DNA of 39,481 nt from positions 1-39,481 of the forward strand of contig JAGCFX010000009.1 of NCBI GenBank assembly GCA_017649925.1. Direction: 5' to 3'. A program made the position numbers and the translations under genes. Shown piece after piece: positions 20,586 to 26,474 of the stretch. Source of the stretch: Paludibacteraceae bacterium. GTDB lineage: Bacteria; Bacteroidota; Bacteroidia; Bacteroidales; Paludibacteraceae. Position 1 is the stretch's first letter; the number at the start of each line of letters is the position of its first letter. The notes under the pieces were generated by a model. The model did no database searches. It was given only the letters and a program-made list of their open reading frames with translations, and had not been told where the DNA came from.

Positions 20586-20770
20586 CTTTTTGAAAGACGG
20601 ACATAATTGAGACGTATCAACGTATCAACTTTGCGGGTAAATCTGGAAAATCTATCTGTAACCAAAGGAGATAAGTTGAAGAGTCTACCGTATGGTGTAG
20701 ACTGCTTTTGCTTATTTGGTTACAGGGCTTTCCAGAGCCTACCTGCAAGTGAGCGAAAGTGGTCTTTTTA
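20586..20770 (+). ncRNA. Candidate 6S-like structured RNA (about 185 nt)
   Basis: No convincing ORF, but nested pairing over the whole length. From outside in: AAAGAC or AGAC (20593-20598 or 20610-20613) with GTCT(TT) (20763-20768); TGCGGGTA (20632-20639) with TACCTGCA (20740-20747, one G-U); CTGGAAA (20643-20649) with TTTCCAG (20729-20735); CTGTAACCAAA (20656-20666) with TTTGGTTACAG (20715-20725), 11 bp perfect; ATAAG (20671-20675) with CTTAT (20711-20715, sharing one base); terminal hairpin AGTCTAC (20682-20688) with GTAGACT (20697-20703). Asymmetric internal loops separate the helices. A consensus promoter precedes it and GTCTTTTT closes it. Length, rod shape and T-rich end resemble bacterial 6S RNA, which binds RNA polymerase. 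It could instead be a leader of the gene at 20799. Ends are estimates. Confidence 0.55.
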
Positions 20771-20798
20771 TTGTTTAACCTTTAAATATAAAATTAAC

Positions 20799-21206
20799 AT
20801 GAAGAAACTTCTTGATTACGAATGTGCGAACAGTTTCCTTGATTTGCTAATTGCAAGCGTAGAGGATAAACTTGATATTAAAATTGACGACTATCCTATT
20901 GGTGATGATGGTACACCGATCATTGACAATGTCGTGGTTGAGTATCTTGGCTGGGCTACTGCTATTGCATCAAAAGTGCAAGACGCTCCAGAGTTAGAAA
21001 CTTTTATTGCAAAAGTAAGAGCAGATTTGCTAGAAAAAAACATAGATATAGATATTGATATGCTTCGCAAGTTTGCTTATGATATGATAAACAAGTGTAT
21101 AGATGAGATTCGTGCCTGGCAAAGTGTAACAGCATCATTTCTCCAACATCAAACTATCAATGAGAAAATGATTACAGCTATAGCAGAAACATATAATCTC
21201 TATTAG
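20799..21206 (+). CDS. Hypothetical acidic protein
   Basis: 135 aa from ATG 20799 (MKKLLDYECANSF). The frame is open further upstream but that part overlaps the structured RNA and reads as non-protein. Not recognised. The product is acidic and mostly helical by eye (IASVEDKLDIKIDDYPIGDD, LETFIAKVRADLLEKN, ITAIAETYNLY), with no signal peptide, membrane segment or cysteine motif. Codons are AT-rich compared with genes before 20 kb. It is the first of three AT-rich genes on this strand; the gap to the next is 52 bases. Confidence 0.6.
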   Translation: MKKLLDYECANSFLDLLIASVEDKLDIKIDDYPIGDDGTPIIDNVVVEYLGWATAIASKVQDAPELETFIAKVRADLLEKNIDIDIDMLRKFAYDMINKCIDEIRAWQSVTASFLQHQTINEKMITAIAETYNLY

Positions 21207-21258
21207 TAAAGAATAACATATTACATACACATACTAACCTAATAATATTTAAATTCTT

Positions 21259-22638
21259 ATGAAAAAAATCTTATTATTTGCAACAACATTGTTGCTTTCT
21301 TCATTTAGTTTTGCATCCGAGTATGTTAACGACAAGTATTGCATCTACAAGATTGATGTCGGCGAACAAACGGCTGAAGTAGTTAATTTTTATACTGAAG
21401 CCACCTCTATTTCCATTCCTGCTTCATTTATGTATCAAGGAGATAGATATGTAGTAGAGAGTATTGGTGCGTATGATTTTGCAAACAGCTATGACTCTAA
21501 GTATTGTTATGTAGACTACGCAAAAATACGAGCTAATATAGTTGAGCTAACTTTACCTAATACACTAAAGACCATCAAACTCGGTGCTTTTGATAAAATG
21601 ACTCGACTAAAGAAAATAACTATTCCGTCAAAAGTACAAGAATTTAGTGCCTCTTGCTTAGGTGACAATTCCCGGCTGGAGGAAATCAATATTGAGGGTT
21701 TGCCTTGTTTTGCATATTCATACTTTGATGACTCTTGGAATTATAAATCTGTTTCCGCATGTATAGAAAATGTCGATGACCCGGTAGCATTTCTTAATGA
21801 CCTAAAAAAAATATTGAAAGGATATAAATGTCCCAAATTGCAAAAATTAGAGATCGTGCCTCTCAAAAATTATTTGTCATATTCTAACAAACTGAAAGAC
21901 ACTATTTTTGTATATGAAACGAAACTACAGAAACATCCCTATTACATAGAATCCGAGACAGGATATTTTAGTAACATTAAGATTACTATTGCAAAAGGGG
22001 CCGATTACAAAAAAGACTATAGTAAACAACTCACTCTTTGCAGAGAAAAATACCAAACTCTTTATAAAGATATGGAACAAATCTGTAAAACGAACTCCCC
22101 TGAAATATATGCAGAACGCTACTGCACTTTCAATCCTGATTTTTCTGCGCAGATAGATGATATGCTTAAAGACTATAAATGTGAATATACTAAATTGAGT
22201 TTGGCTCAAGCCGTTCTTGAGGAACAAACCCTAAAAGAGAAATGTCAAGAATCCTTGTGGAAAAAATACTCATATTTATATAAAAGCAAAGAAGTATTTT
22301 TGAACGAATATGACAATTCCTCAGACATAAATCAAGCGATTTCGACGCGTACAGACCTGGTTAAGAGATTGAAACAACATATTCTCAATAACAAAATGAA
22401 AACCAAAGGAGTTTATGATTCCACTAAGGACTCGTGGATTGTGAGTGCTTTCCGAAAACTATGTGACGAAATGAAAGGTCAGGAAATTCCTTTTTCTAAA
22501 GAAATAATAAATCAAGATGCGCAAGCTCAAAAAGAGTTTGAAAAGAATGGTCATTACTTCTCTAGCGCAGATGAATTTTTTAGTGCATACATTACAAATG
22601 AATATAAAAACATTTTAAAAGAGAAACAGAAATCATAA
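21259..22638 (+). CDS. Secreted BspA-like leucine-rich repeat protein
   Basis: 459 aa. Signal peptide KKILLFATTLLLSSFSFA. Residues about 25-145 carry LRR_5/BspA-type repeats: ISIPASFMYQGDRYVVESIG, IVELTLPNTLKTIKLGAFDKM, LKKITIPSKVQEFSASCLGD, LEEINIEGLP. The remaining about 300 residues are helical and Lys/Glu/Tyr-rich with no recognised domain. BspA-like proteins are surface or periplasmic and often mediate adhesion; no sorting domain or lipobox is seen, so final location is unclear. AT-rich codons. 12 bases separate it from the lipoprotein gene, so the pair is co-transcribed. Confidence 0.78.
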   Translation: MKKILLFATTLLLSSFSFASEYVNDKYCIYKIDVGEQTAEVVNFYTEATSISIPASFMYQGDRYVVESIGAYDFANSYDSKYCYVDYAKIRANIVELTLPNTLKTIKLGAFDKMTRLKKITIPSKVQEFSASCLGDNSRLEEINIEGLPCFAYSYFDDSWNYKSVSACIENVDDPVAFLNDLKKILKGYKCPKLQKLEIVPLKNYLSYSNKLKDTIFVYETKLQKHPYYIESETGYFSNIKITIAKGADYKKDYSKQLTLCREKYQTLYKDMEQICKTNSPEIYAERYCTFNPDFSAQIDDMLKDYKCEYTKLSLAQAVLEEQTLKEKCQESLWKKYSYLYKSKEVFLNEYDNSSDINQAISTRTDLVKRLKQHILNNKMKTKGVYDSTKDSWIVSAFRKLCDEMKGQEIPFSKEIINQDAQAQKEFEKNGHYFSSADEFFSAYITNEYKNILKEKQKS

Positions 22639-22650
22639 TACTTAATCATT

Positions 22651-23607
22651 ATGAAAAAGTTCGTATTTTTGAGCATTGCATGCTCACTTATCATGGCTTG
22701 TGCGAGCAAGCCGAGTGATTATCAAGCAGAGATAACGGATGCCGTAAAGTTTTATACTGCAACATGGCAAACCGCGATTGAAACTTCTAATGCAGATGAA
22801 GACGTAAACAACGTCTGGGCTGTTCGTGACAAACTGACAGACGAGTATTCCTTGATGGAAGAGCAAAAAGAGGCTTTCAGAATTCTGCTGGAAAAAGAAA
22901 ATAGTGAAGAAGGAAAGAAAATCCTTGCAAATTATAATCTCATGCAACCAGCCTTGTCCGAATACTCCAAAACCGAAAATAAGAGAGAGTGGATCTTCCA
23001 AGAACAAAATACAGGAGTGCACTTTTATTTTAGACTTAAAGAGGTCGATAAAAAAGAGCATTTTGAGATTGAACCAGATGAGAAAGAAACACAACACTAC
23101 TTAGGTAGAAAACTACTCGGTGAAAAAATGCTCCAACTATACGAAGCTTTGGGTATTGATGTGGATAGTTTGATAGATGCTTCTTTGGAGGAGTCGAAGA
23201 TGGAAGAAAATCAGATGGCGGCTATGAGGGAAGTTGTGGACTTGCTCTATTCCGGTAAGATAACAGACGACAAAGTTGTCTCTTTTGAACAGGACATCCA
23301 TAAAGTTATAAGCGATGGAAGCGATGACTGGGCTGTAATGGGTTATTGGAAGTATAGCGACGGACATTTCCATAAGTACAACATAGAAGAATGCGTACTT
23401 GAGAGCGATTTCGGTCCTTATGTACTCATGACCTTAACTGATACTCCACAACCCGTACAAATTGCTATAGTTATGCGTCAGGAAGGAGATAAGTGGTTTG
23501 TAACTGACATCTTGGGTATCGAAGATGGGGTTGTCTCATATGCATTCTCTGATTATATTACCGTAGCCATCGCCGAGGACGAGGCTGCTATAGATGAAGA
23601 ACATTAA
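22651..23607 (+). CDS. Lipoprotein of unknown function
   Basis: 318 aa. The N-terminus MKKFVFLSIACSLIMAC has a lipobox with the lipidated Cys at 17. The mature protein is acidic. It falls into a helical first half (residues 25-200, with MEEQKEAFRILLEKEN and MEENQMAAMREVVDLLY) and a strand-rich second half (WAVMGYWKYSDGHFHKYN, PVQIAIVMRQEGDKWFVTDI) somewhat like a cystatin/NTF2-type sheet (inference). No family recognised. Followed by a good terminator, so it ends the AT-rich trio. Confidence 0.75.
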   Translation: MKKFVFLSIACSLIMACASKPSDYQAEITDAVKFYTATWQTAIETSNADEDVNNVWAVRDKLTDEYSLMEEQKEAFRILLEKENSEEGKKILANYNLMQPALSEYSKTENKREWIFQEQNTGVHFYFRLKEVDKKEHFEIEPDEKETQHYLGRKLLGEKMLQLYEALGIDVDSLIDASLEESKMEENQMAAMREVVDLLYSGKITDDKVVSFEQDIHKVISDGSDDWAVMGYWKYSDGHFHKYNIEECVLESDFGPYVLMTLTDTPQPVQIAIVMRQEGDKWFVTDILGIEDGVVSYAFSDYITVAIAEDEAAIDEEH

Positions 23608-23637
23608 TTGCAGCCATCGCATATCATACATGAAAAT

Positions 23638-23662
23638 GCCATCCTTCGGGGTGGCGTTTTTT
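23638..23662 (+). terminator. Terminator of the lipoprotein unit
   Basis: GCCATCC (23638-23644), TTCG tetraloop, GGGTGGC (23649-23655, one G-U), then G and six T. Confidence 0.88.
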
Positions 23663-23768
23663 GCTTTCTCCCACCCACTAGCTTGTCTTTTTTACTTGGT
23701 CCTTTTCACTTTTCAGCCATTGATACCTCCGGAGTCCTAGGAAAATAAGGCCTGCATAGAGATAATAT

Positions 23769-23812
23769 TGTGTGATTAATGTGTGATTATTGTGTGGTTA
23801 ATACGTGATTCA
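23769..23812 (+). repeat. 11-bp tandem array A (4 units)
   Basis: Units TGTGTGATTAA, TGTGTGATTAT, TGTGTGGTTAA, TACGTGATTCA, contiguous. Confidence 0.9.
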
Positions 23813-23892
23813 CTCTTCCTCCGCACCTCTCACACCTACGATGCACAAGGAAAACTGATTAAATAAAAATATCAAACCCACTTTTTAAAAAG

Positions 23893-23922
23893 TACAGGCT
23901 CCACACAAGCCTGTATTTTTTT
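23893..23922 (+). terminator. Terminator-like hairpin
   Basis: TACAGGCT (23893-23900) and AGCCTGTA (23908-23915) with a 7-base loop followed by seven T. No gene ends close by on the plus strand, so it may be a second stop for the lipoprotein unit or part of a repeat. Confidence 0.6.
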
Positions 23923-24047
23923 AACATAGTTCGTTTCACTAAAATAAATACATGCCACAACCCCACATATTATTAGATATAGACTCGTCCCCCCCCAGCA
24001 AGCCTGTATTTTTTTTCCTGTATTTTCTCTTTAAAATAAATACATGC
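23907..24047 (+). repeat. Imperfect direct duplication, period about 93 bp
   Basis: AAGCCTGTATTTTTTT occurs at 23907 and 24000, and AAAATAAATACATGC at 23941 and 24033, in the same order and nearly the same spacing; the sequence between has diverged. Confidence 0.7.
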
Positions 24048-24154
24048 TCAACTCTCACCTTGTAGGAAATCTCCTCATCTCTCTCCAAGCCTGGTCCTTT
24101 TGTGACTTGTTCCTTTTTTGCATCCCAAAGGAACAACCTATGCATAACGCAAAT

Positions 24155-24236
24155 GAGACTCTGAGACTCTTTGAGATTCTTTTCTGCGCATAACTGGCTG
24201 ATTTTGCGTGCGTTATAGCCACAGTCTCAGAGTCTC
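24155..24236. repeat. 14-bp perfect inverted repeat
   Basis: GAGACTCTGAGACT (24155-24168) and AGTCTCAGAGTCTC (24223-24236), 54 bases apart. The arm is itself a near-repeat of GAGACTCT. Confidence 0.85.
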
Positions 24237-24266
24237 ACTGTCTCATCACATTTATAATCCGCTATA

Positions 24267-24343
24267 GAGCCGTTGTCGAGCCAATATCGAGCCATTATCG
24301 AGCCGTTATCGAGTCATTATCGAGTCAATATCGAATCATAACA
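24267..24343 (+). repeat. 11-bp tandem array B (7 units)
   Basis: Units GAGCCGTTGTC, GAGCCAATATC, GAGCCATTATC, GAGCCGTTATC, GAGTCATTATC, GAGTCAATATC, then a decayed GAATCATAACA. Confidence 0.92.
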
Positions 24344-24370
24344 AAAGAGACAACCTCACGGCCGTCTCTT
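24341..24370 (-). terminator. Terminator of the infC-rpmI-rplT operon
   Basis: On the minus strand AAGAGAC (24370-24364) pairs with GTCTCTT (24351-24345) across a 12-base GC-rich loop, followed by TTGT. It lies 46 bases past the rplT stop. Confidence 0.75.
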
Positions 24371-24416
24371 GATTTGTAAGAACATCTAGCTAGATGTACT
24401 GATTTCTCAGAAAACC

Positions 24417-24776
24417 TTACTTTGCTGCTTTCTTCTTAGCTTGGTCAACGATAGCCTTGAATGCTTTCGGTTGATTCATCGCGAGGTCAGCGAGCACTTT
24501 GCGGTTAATCGTGATTCCGGCTTTCTTGATGGCACCCATCAACTGGCTGTAGCTCATACCTTCGAGGCGAGCGGCAGCGTTAACGCGCTGAATCCAGAGT
24601 GCGCGGAACGTACGTTTTTTGTTCTTACGATCGCGGTAAGCGTACTGCAATCCTTTCTCCCATGTGTTCTTTGCTACGGTCCATACATTAGCGCGGCCAC
24701 CAAAGTTACCACGGGTAAGGCTCATGATCTTTTTACGACGGTTGCGCGAAGCAACGTGATTAACTGATCTTGGCAT
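24417..24776 (-). CDS. rplT: 50S ribosomal protein L20
   Basis: 119 aa, normal length. N-terminal [18 protein letters not shown], the basic 23S-binding helix ([18 protein letters not shown]) and [20 protein letters not shown] are characteristic of L20. It is an early 23S assembly protein and, in other bacteria, the autogenous repressor of this operon. Last gene of infC-rpmI-rplT, 33 bases after rpmI, followed by a terminator. Confidence 0.98.
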   Translation of the reverse strand: MPRSVNHVASRNRRKKIMSLTRGNFGGRANVWTVAKNTWEKGLQYAYRDRKNKKRTFRALWIQRVNAAARLEGMSYSQLMGAIKKAGITINRKVLADLAMNQPKAFKAIVDQAKKKAAK

Positions 24777-24809
24777 AGTCTTTTCCTTTCACTTTAGATG
24801 GTTTAACAC

Positions 24810-25007
24810 TTAACGAAGCAACAGCATCTCGCGGATGGAGCGTGTGTTCGAATGATCAACAATAGCAACATGAGTCAAGTTGCGTTTTTGCTTTTTAGTC
24901 TTCTTCGTCAGAATGTGACTTTTGTAAGCGTGCTTACGCTTGATTTTACCGGTTCCGGTAAGCGTGAAACGCTTTTTTGCACCGGAGTTCGTTTTTACCT
25001 TTGGCAT
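24810..25007 (-). CDS. rpmI: 50S ribosomal protein L35
   Basis: 65 aa, normal length. [20 protein letters not shown] and the basic [21 protein letters not shown] run are typical L35. Middle gene of the operon; its upstream gap holds a GC-rich hairpin (25056-25072). Confidence 0.98.
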   Translation of the reverse strand: MPKVKTNSGAKKRFTLTGTGKIKRKHAYKSHILTKKTKKQKRNLTHVAIVDHSNTRSIREMLLLR

Positions 25008-25055
25008 TTTGTATAAATAATTAATTTGTTAATAATACGCAGTCTCAGGCAGCCG

Positions 25056-25072
25056 GCCCCAATTCATGGGGC
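25056..25072 (-). promoter_or_regulatory. Hairpin between infC and rpmI
   Basis: GCCCC (25072-25068 on the minus strand) pairs with GGGGC (25060-25056) around ATGAATT. It lies in the 100-base leader before rpmI, followed by a GC-rich GGCTGCC stretch but no T tract. It may be an L20 autoregulation site, as known in other phyla, or an attenuation element. Confidence 0.4.
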
Positions 25073-25107
25073 TTCCAAGGTAGGCCTTACGACTTGCGGT
25101 TGTTTAT

Positions 25108-25656
25108 TTACTTTTGGCTCTTCGGGCTGACGAACATAATCATTCGTTTGCCTTCGAGATTCGGTACATTGTCAGCTTTGCCGAACTCCTCAAGGTCCGC
25201 TGCAAACCGTGCGAGCAGCAGTTCTCCCTGCTCTTTGAAGACGATAGAGCGGCCGCGGAAGAAGACATATGCCTTCACTTTGTTGCCGTCTTTGAGGAAC
25301 TCTTGGGCATGCTTGAGTTTGAAGTTGTAATCGTGGTCATCGGTTTGCGGTCCGAAACGAATCTCCTTCACCTCTTGCTTTTTCTGGTTGGCTTTCGCCT
25401 CTTTTTGCTTTTTCTTCTGCGCATAGAGGAACTTCTGGTAGTCCACGATGCGGCAGACAGGTGGTGTGGCAGTGGGCGCGATCTCGACGAGGTCGAGGTT
25501 TTGCTCATCGGCTATATGCATAGCCTGTTGGAACGAGTAGATGCCTTGCTCTACATTGTCGCCTATCAGGCGAACTTGGGCGACGCCGCGGATTTTGTCA
25601 TTGATACGATGCGGGTCTTCTTTAATTACGCGACCGCCACGCGGTCTTTGAGGAAT
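25108..25656 (-). CDS. infC: Translation initiation factor IF-3, non-ATG start
   Basis: IF-3 binds the 30S subunit and checks start-codon pairing. The first in-frame ATG (25521) would give only 137 aa and cut off the conserved N-terminal domain. Upstream the frame reads [20 protein letters not shown], clear IF-3 N-terminus, and is open to a stop 12-15 codons before it. The likely start is ATT at 25656 (182 aa, product [10 protein letters not shown]...) or ATA at 25665. Enterobacterial infC also starts at ATT, which allows autoregulation by IF-3 itself. Further conserved blocks are [40 protein letters not shown] and [11 protein letters not shown] consensus-like promoter lies upstream at 25739-25770; thrS is not next to it. 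Confidence 0.93.
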   Translation of the reverse strand: MPQRPRGGRVIKEDPHRINDKIRGVAQVRLIGDNVEQGIYSFQQAMHIADEQNLDLVEIAPTATPPVCRIVDYQKFLYAQKKKQKEAKANQKKQEVKEIRFGPQTDDHDYNFKLKHAQEFLKDGNKVKAYVFFRGRSIVFKEQGELLLARFAADLEEFGKADNVPNLEGKRMIMFVSPKSQK

Positions 25657-25738
25657 AGTTGCTATATGTTTAACTTTTTATGGTTAATAATACTACTTCT
25701 CGCGCGGGCACAAACTGCCCCACCATCGAAAAAGCGTG

Positions 25739-25770
25739 CAAAGGTACAACTTTTTTCCGATACTCGCAAG
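25739..25770 (-). promoter_or_regulatory. Promoter of infC operon
   Basis: Minus strand CTTG (25770-25767, 3 of 4), 20 bases, TACCTTTG (25746-25739). The leader of about 75 nt contains a GGGCA/TGCCC hairpin (25706-25720 region). Confidence 0.7.
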
Positions 25771-25805
25771 AAAATTGCATTTTTTTTCACTTTTTTTCCT
25801 AAATA

Positions 25806-25837
25806 TTTGCGCGCGTGAGATTTTTTTTGTAATTTTG
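25806..25837 (+). promoter_or_regulatory. Promoter of the lipoprotein-ppiD unit
   Basis: TTTG (25806-25809), 20 bases, TAATTTTG (25830-25837). The spacer has GCGCGC followed by a run of eight T. The leader is about 60 nt. Confidence 0.8.
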
Positions 25838-25903
25838 TAGCCGATTTTGGAAAATGCGCGTATAGCGCAAGCCTTGAAGATAATATCATAAAAATAAAAG
25901 CAT

Positions 25904-26446
25904 ATGAGAAAGAGTATTTTATTATTGACCGCAGCGGTCGCATTGGCATTGGTAAGTTGTAAAGAACGCCCTTACATCAACGGTCCCGGTGAGCCTAATC
26001 CGCAGATTCCGGATAGTATCCCGTCGTTGGTTGGCCCGCTTCCTACGCCTGATCCCGAAGGAGCAGATGTTCCCGAGGGTTGCTTGGACGTTTACGAGGC
26101 ACTGAAGATATTCAAGAAACTGGCTGCCGGTGATATTACCGAGGAGAGATACTACGTTAAGGGCTGGATCTACGAGCTGGATTCCAAGCACGAGAGCGGT
26201 ATGACCGACTACGGCAACGGCACCTTCTATATCTCGCCGACAAACGATGGTTCGGCTACGATGTTCTCCATCGAGGCATACCAGGTTTACGGCAAGAACG
26301 GCCAGAAATTCACCAGCCTTGAGCAAGTGAAGATCGGCGACTTCGTTGTGCTGTACGGTCAGTTCACCAACTATAGCAACAAGGTGTACGAGACCACCGG
26401 TCGTGGTGCGGCGTATGTTTATTATTCGAACAACCCGAACTTCTAA
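25904..26446 (+). CDS. Small lipoprotein with OB-fold-like domain
   Basis: 180 aa. Lipobox LVSC with Cys19. A Pro-rich linker (residues 28-55) leads to VYEALKIFKKLAAGDITEERYYVKGWIY, then GNGTFYISPTNDG, MFSIEAYQVYG and KIGDFVVLYGQFTNYSNKVYET. This succession resembles the nucleic-acid-binding-like OB domains found in many Bacteroidetes lipoproteins. A true ligand is unknown. It is outer-membrane or periplasmic by its lipobox. It stands 28 bases before the PpiD-like gene and likely shares its promoter. Confidence 0.78.
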   Translation: MRKSILLLTAAVALALVSCKERPYINGPGEPNPQIPDSIPSLVGPLPTPDPEGADVPEGCLDVYEALKIFKKLAAGDITEERYYVKGWIYELDSKHESGMTDYGNGTFYISPTNDGSATMFSIEAYQVYGKNGQKFTSLEQVKIGDFVVLYGQFTNYSNKVYETTGRGAAYVYYSNNPNF

Positions 26447-26474
26447 GAAGACAAAACAATTATTAACATAAAAA

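Larger units (their letters stand above)
23663..24344. other. Gene-free, repeat-rich intergenic stretch
   Basis: No ORF with family support on either strand; a 68-codon minus-strand frame at 23939-24145 has no recognisable content. The stretch holds two 11-bp tandem arrays, an imperfect duplication of about 93 bp, an 8-base C run (23989-23996), and a long inverted repeat, each listed separately. It separates the AT-rich trio from the rplT operon, which is transcribed toward it. Confidence 0.7.

Noticed and set aside
20607-20798. Upstream extension of the hypothetical ORF ending at 21206
   Set aside because: This stretch is the structured RNA; the translated residues have no protein-like pattern, and ATG 20799 follows a typical AT-rich leader.
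23939-24145. 68-codon minus-strand ORF in the repeat-rich spacer
   Set aside because: Runs across the C run and duplicated repeats; no start signal or recognisable content.
24267-24343. CRISPR array
   Set aside because: Units of 11 bp are contiguous without spacers, and there are no cas genes; it is a plain tandem repeat.
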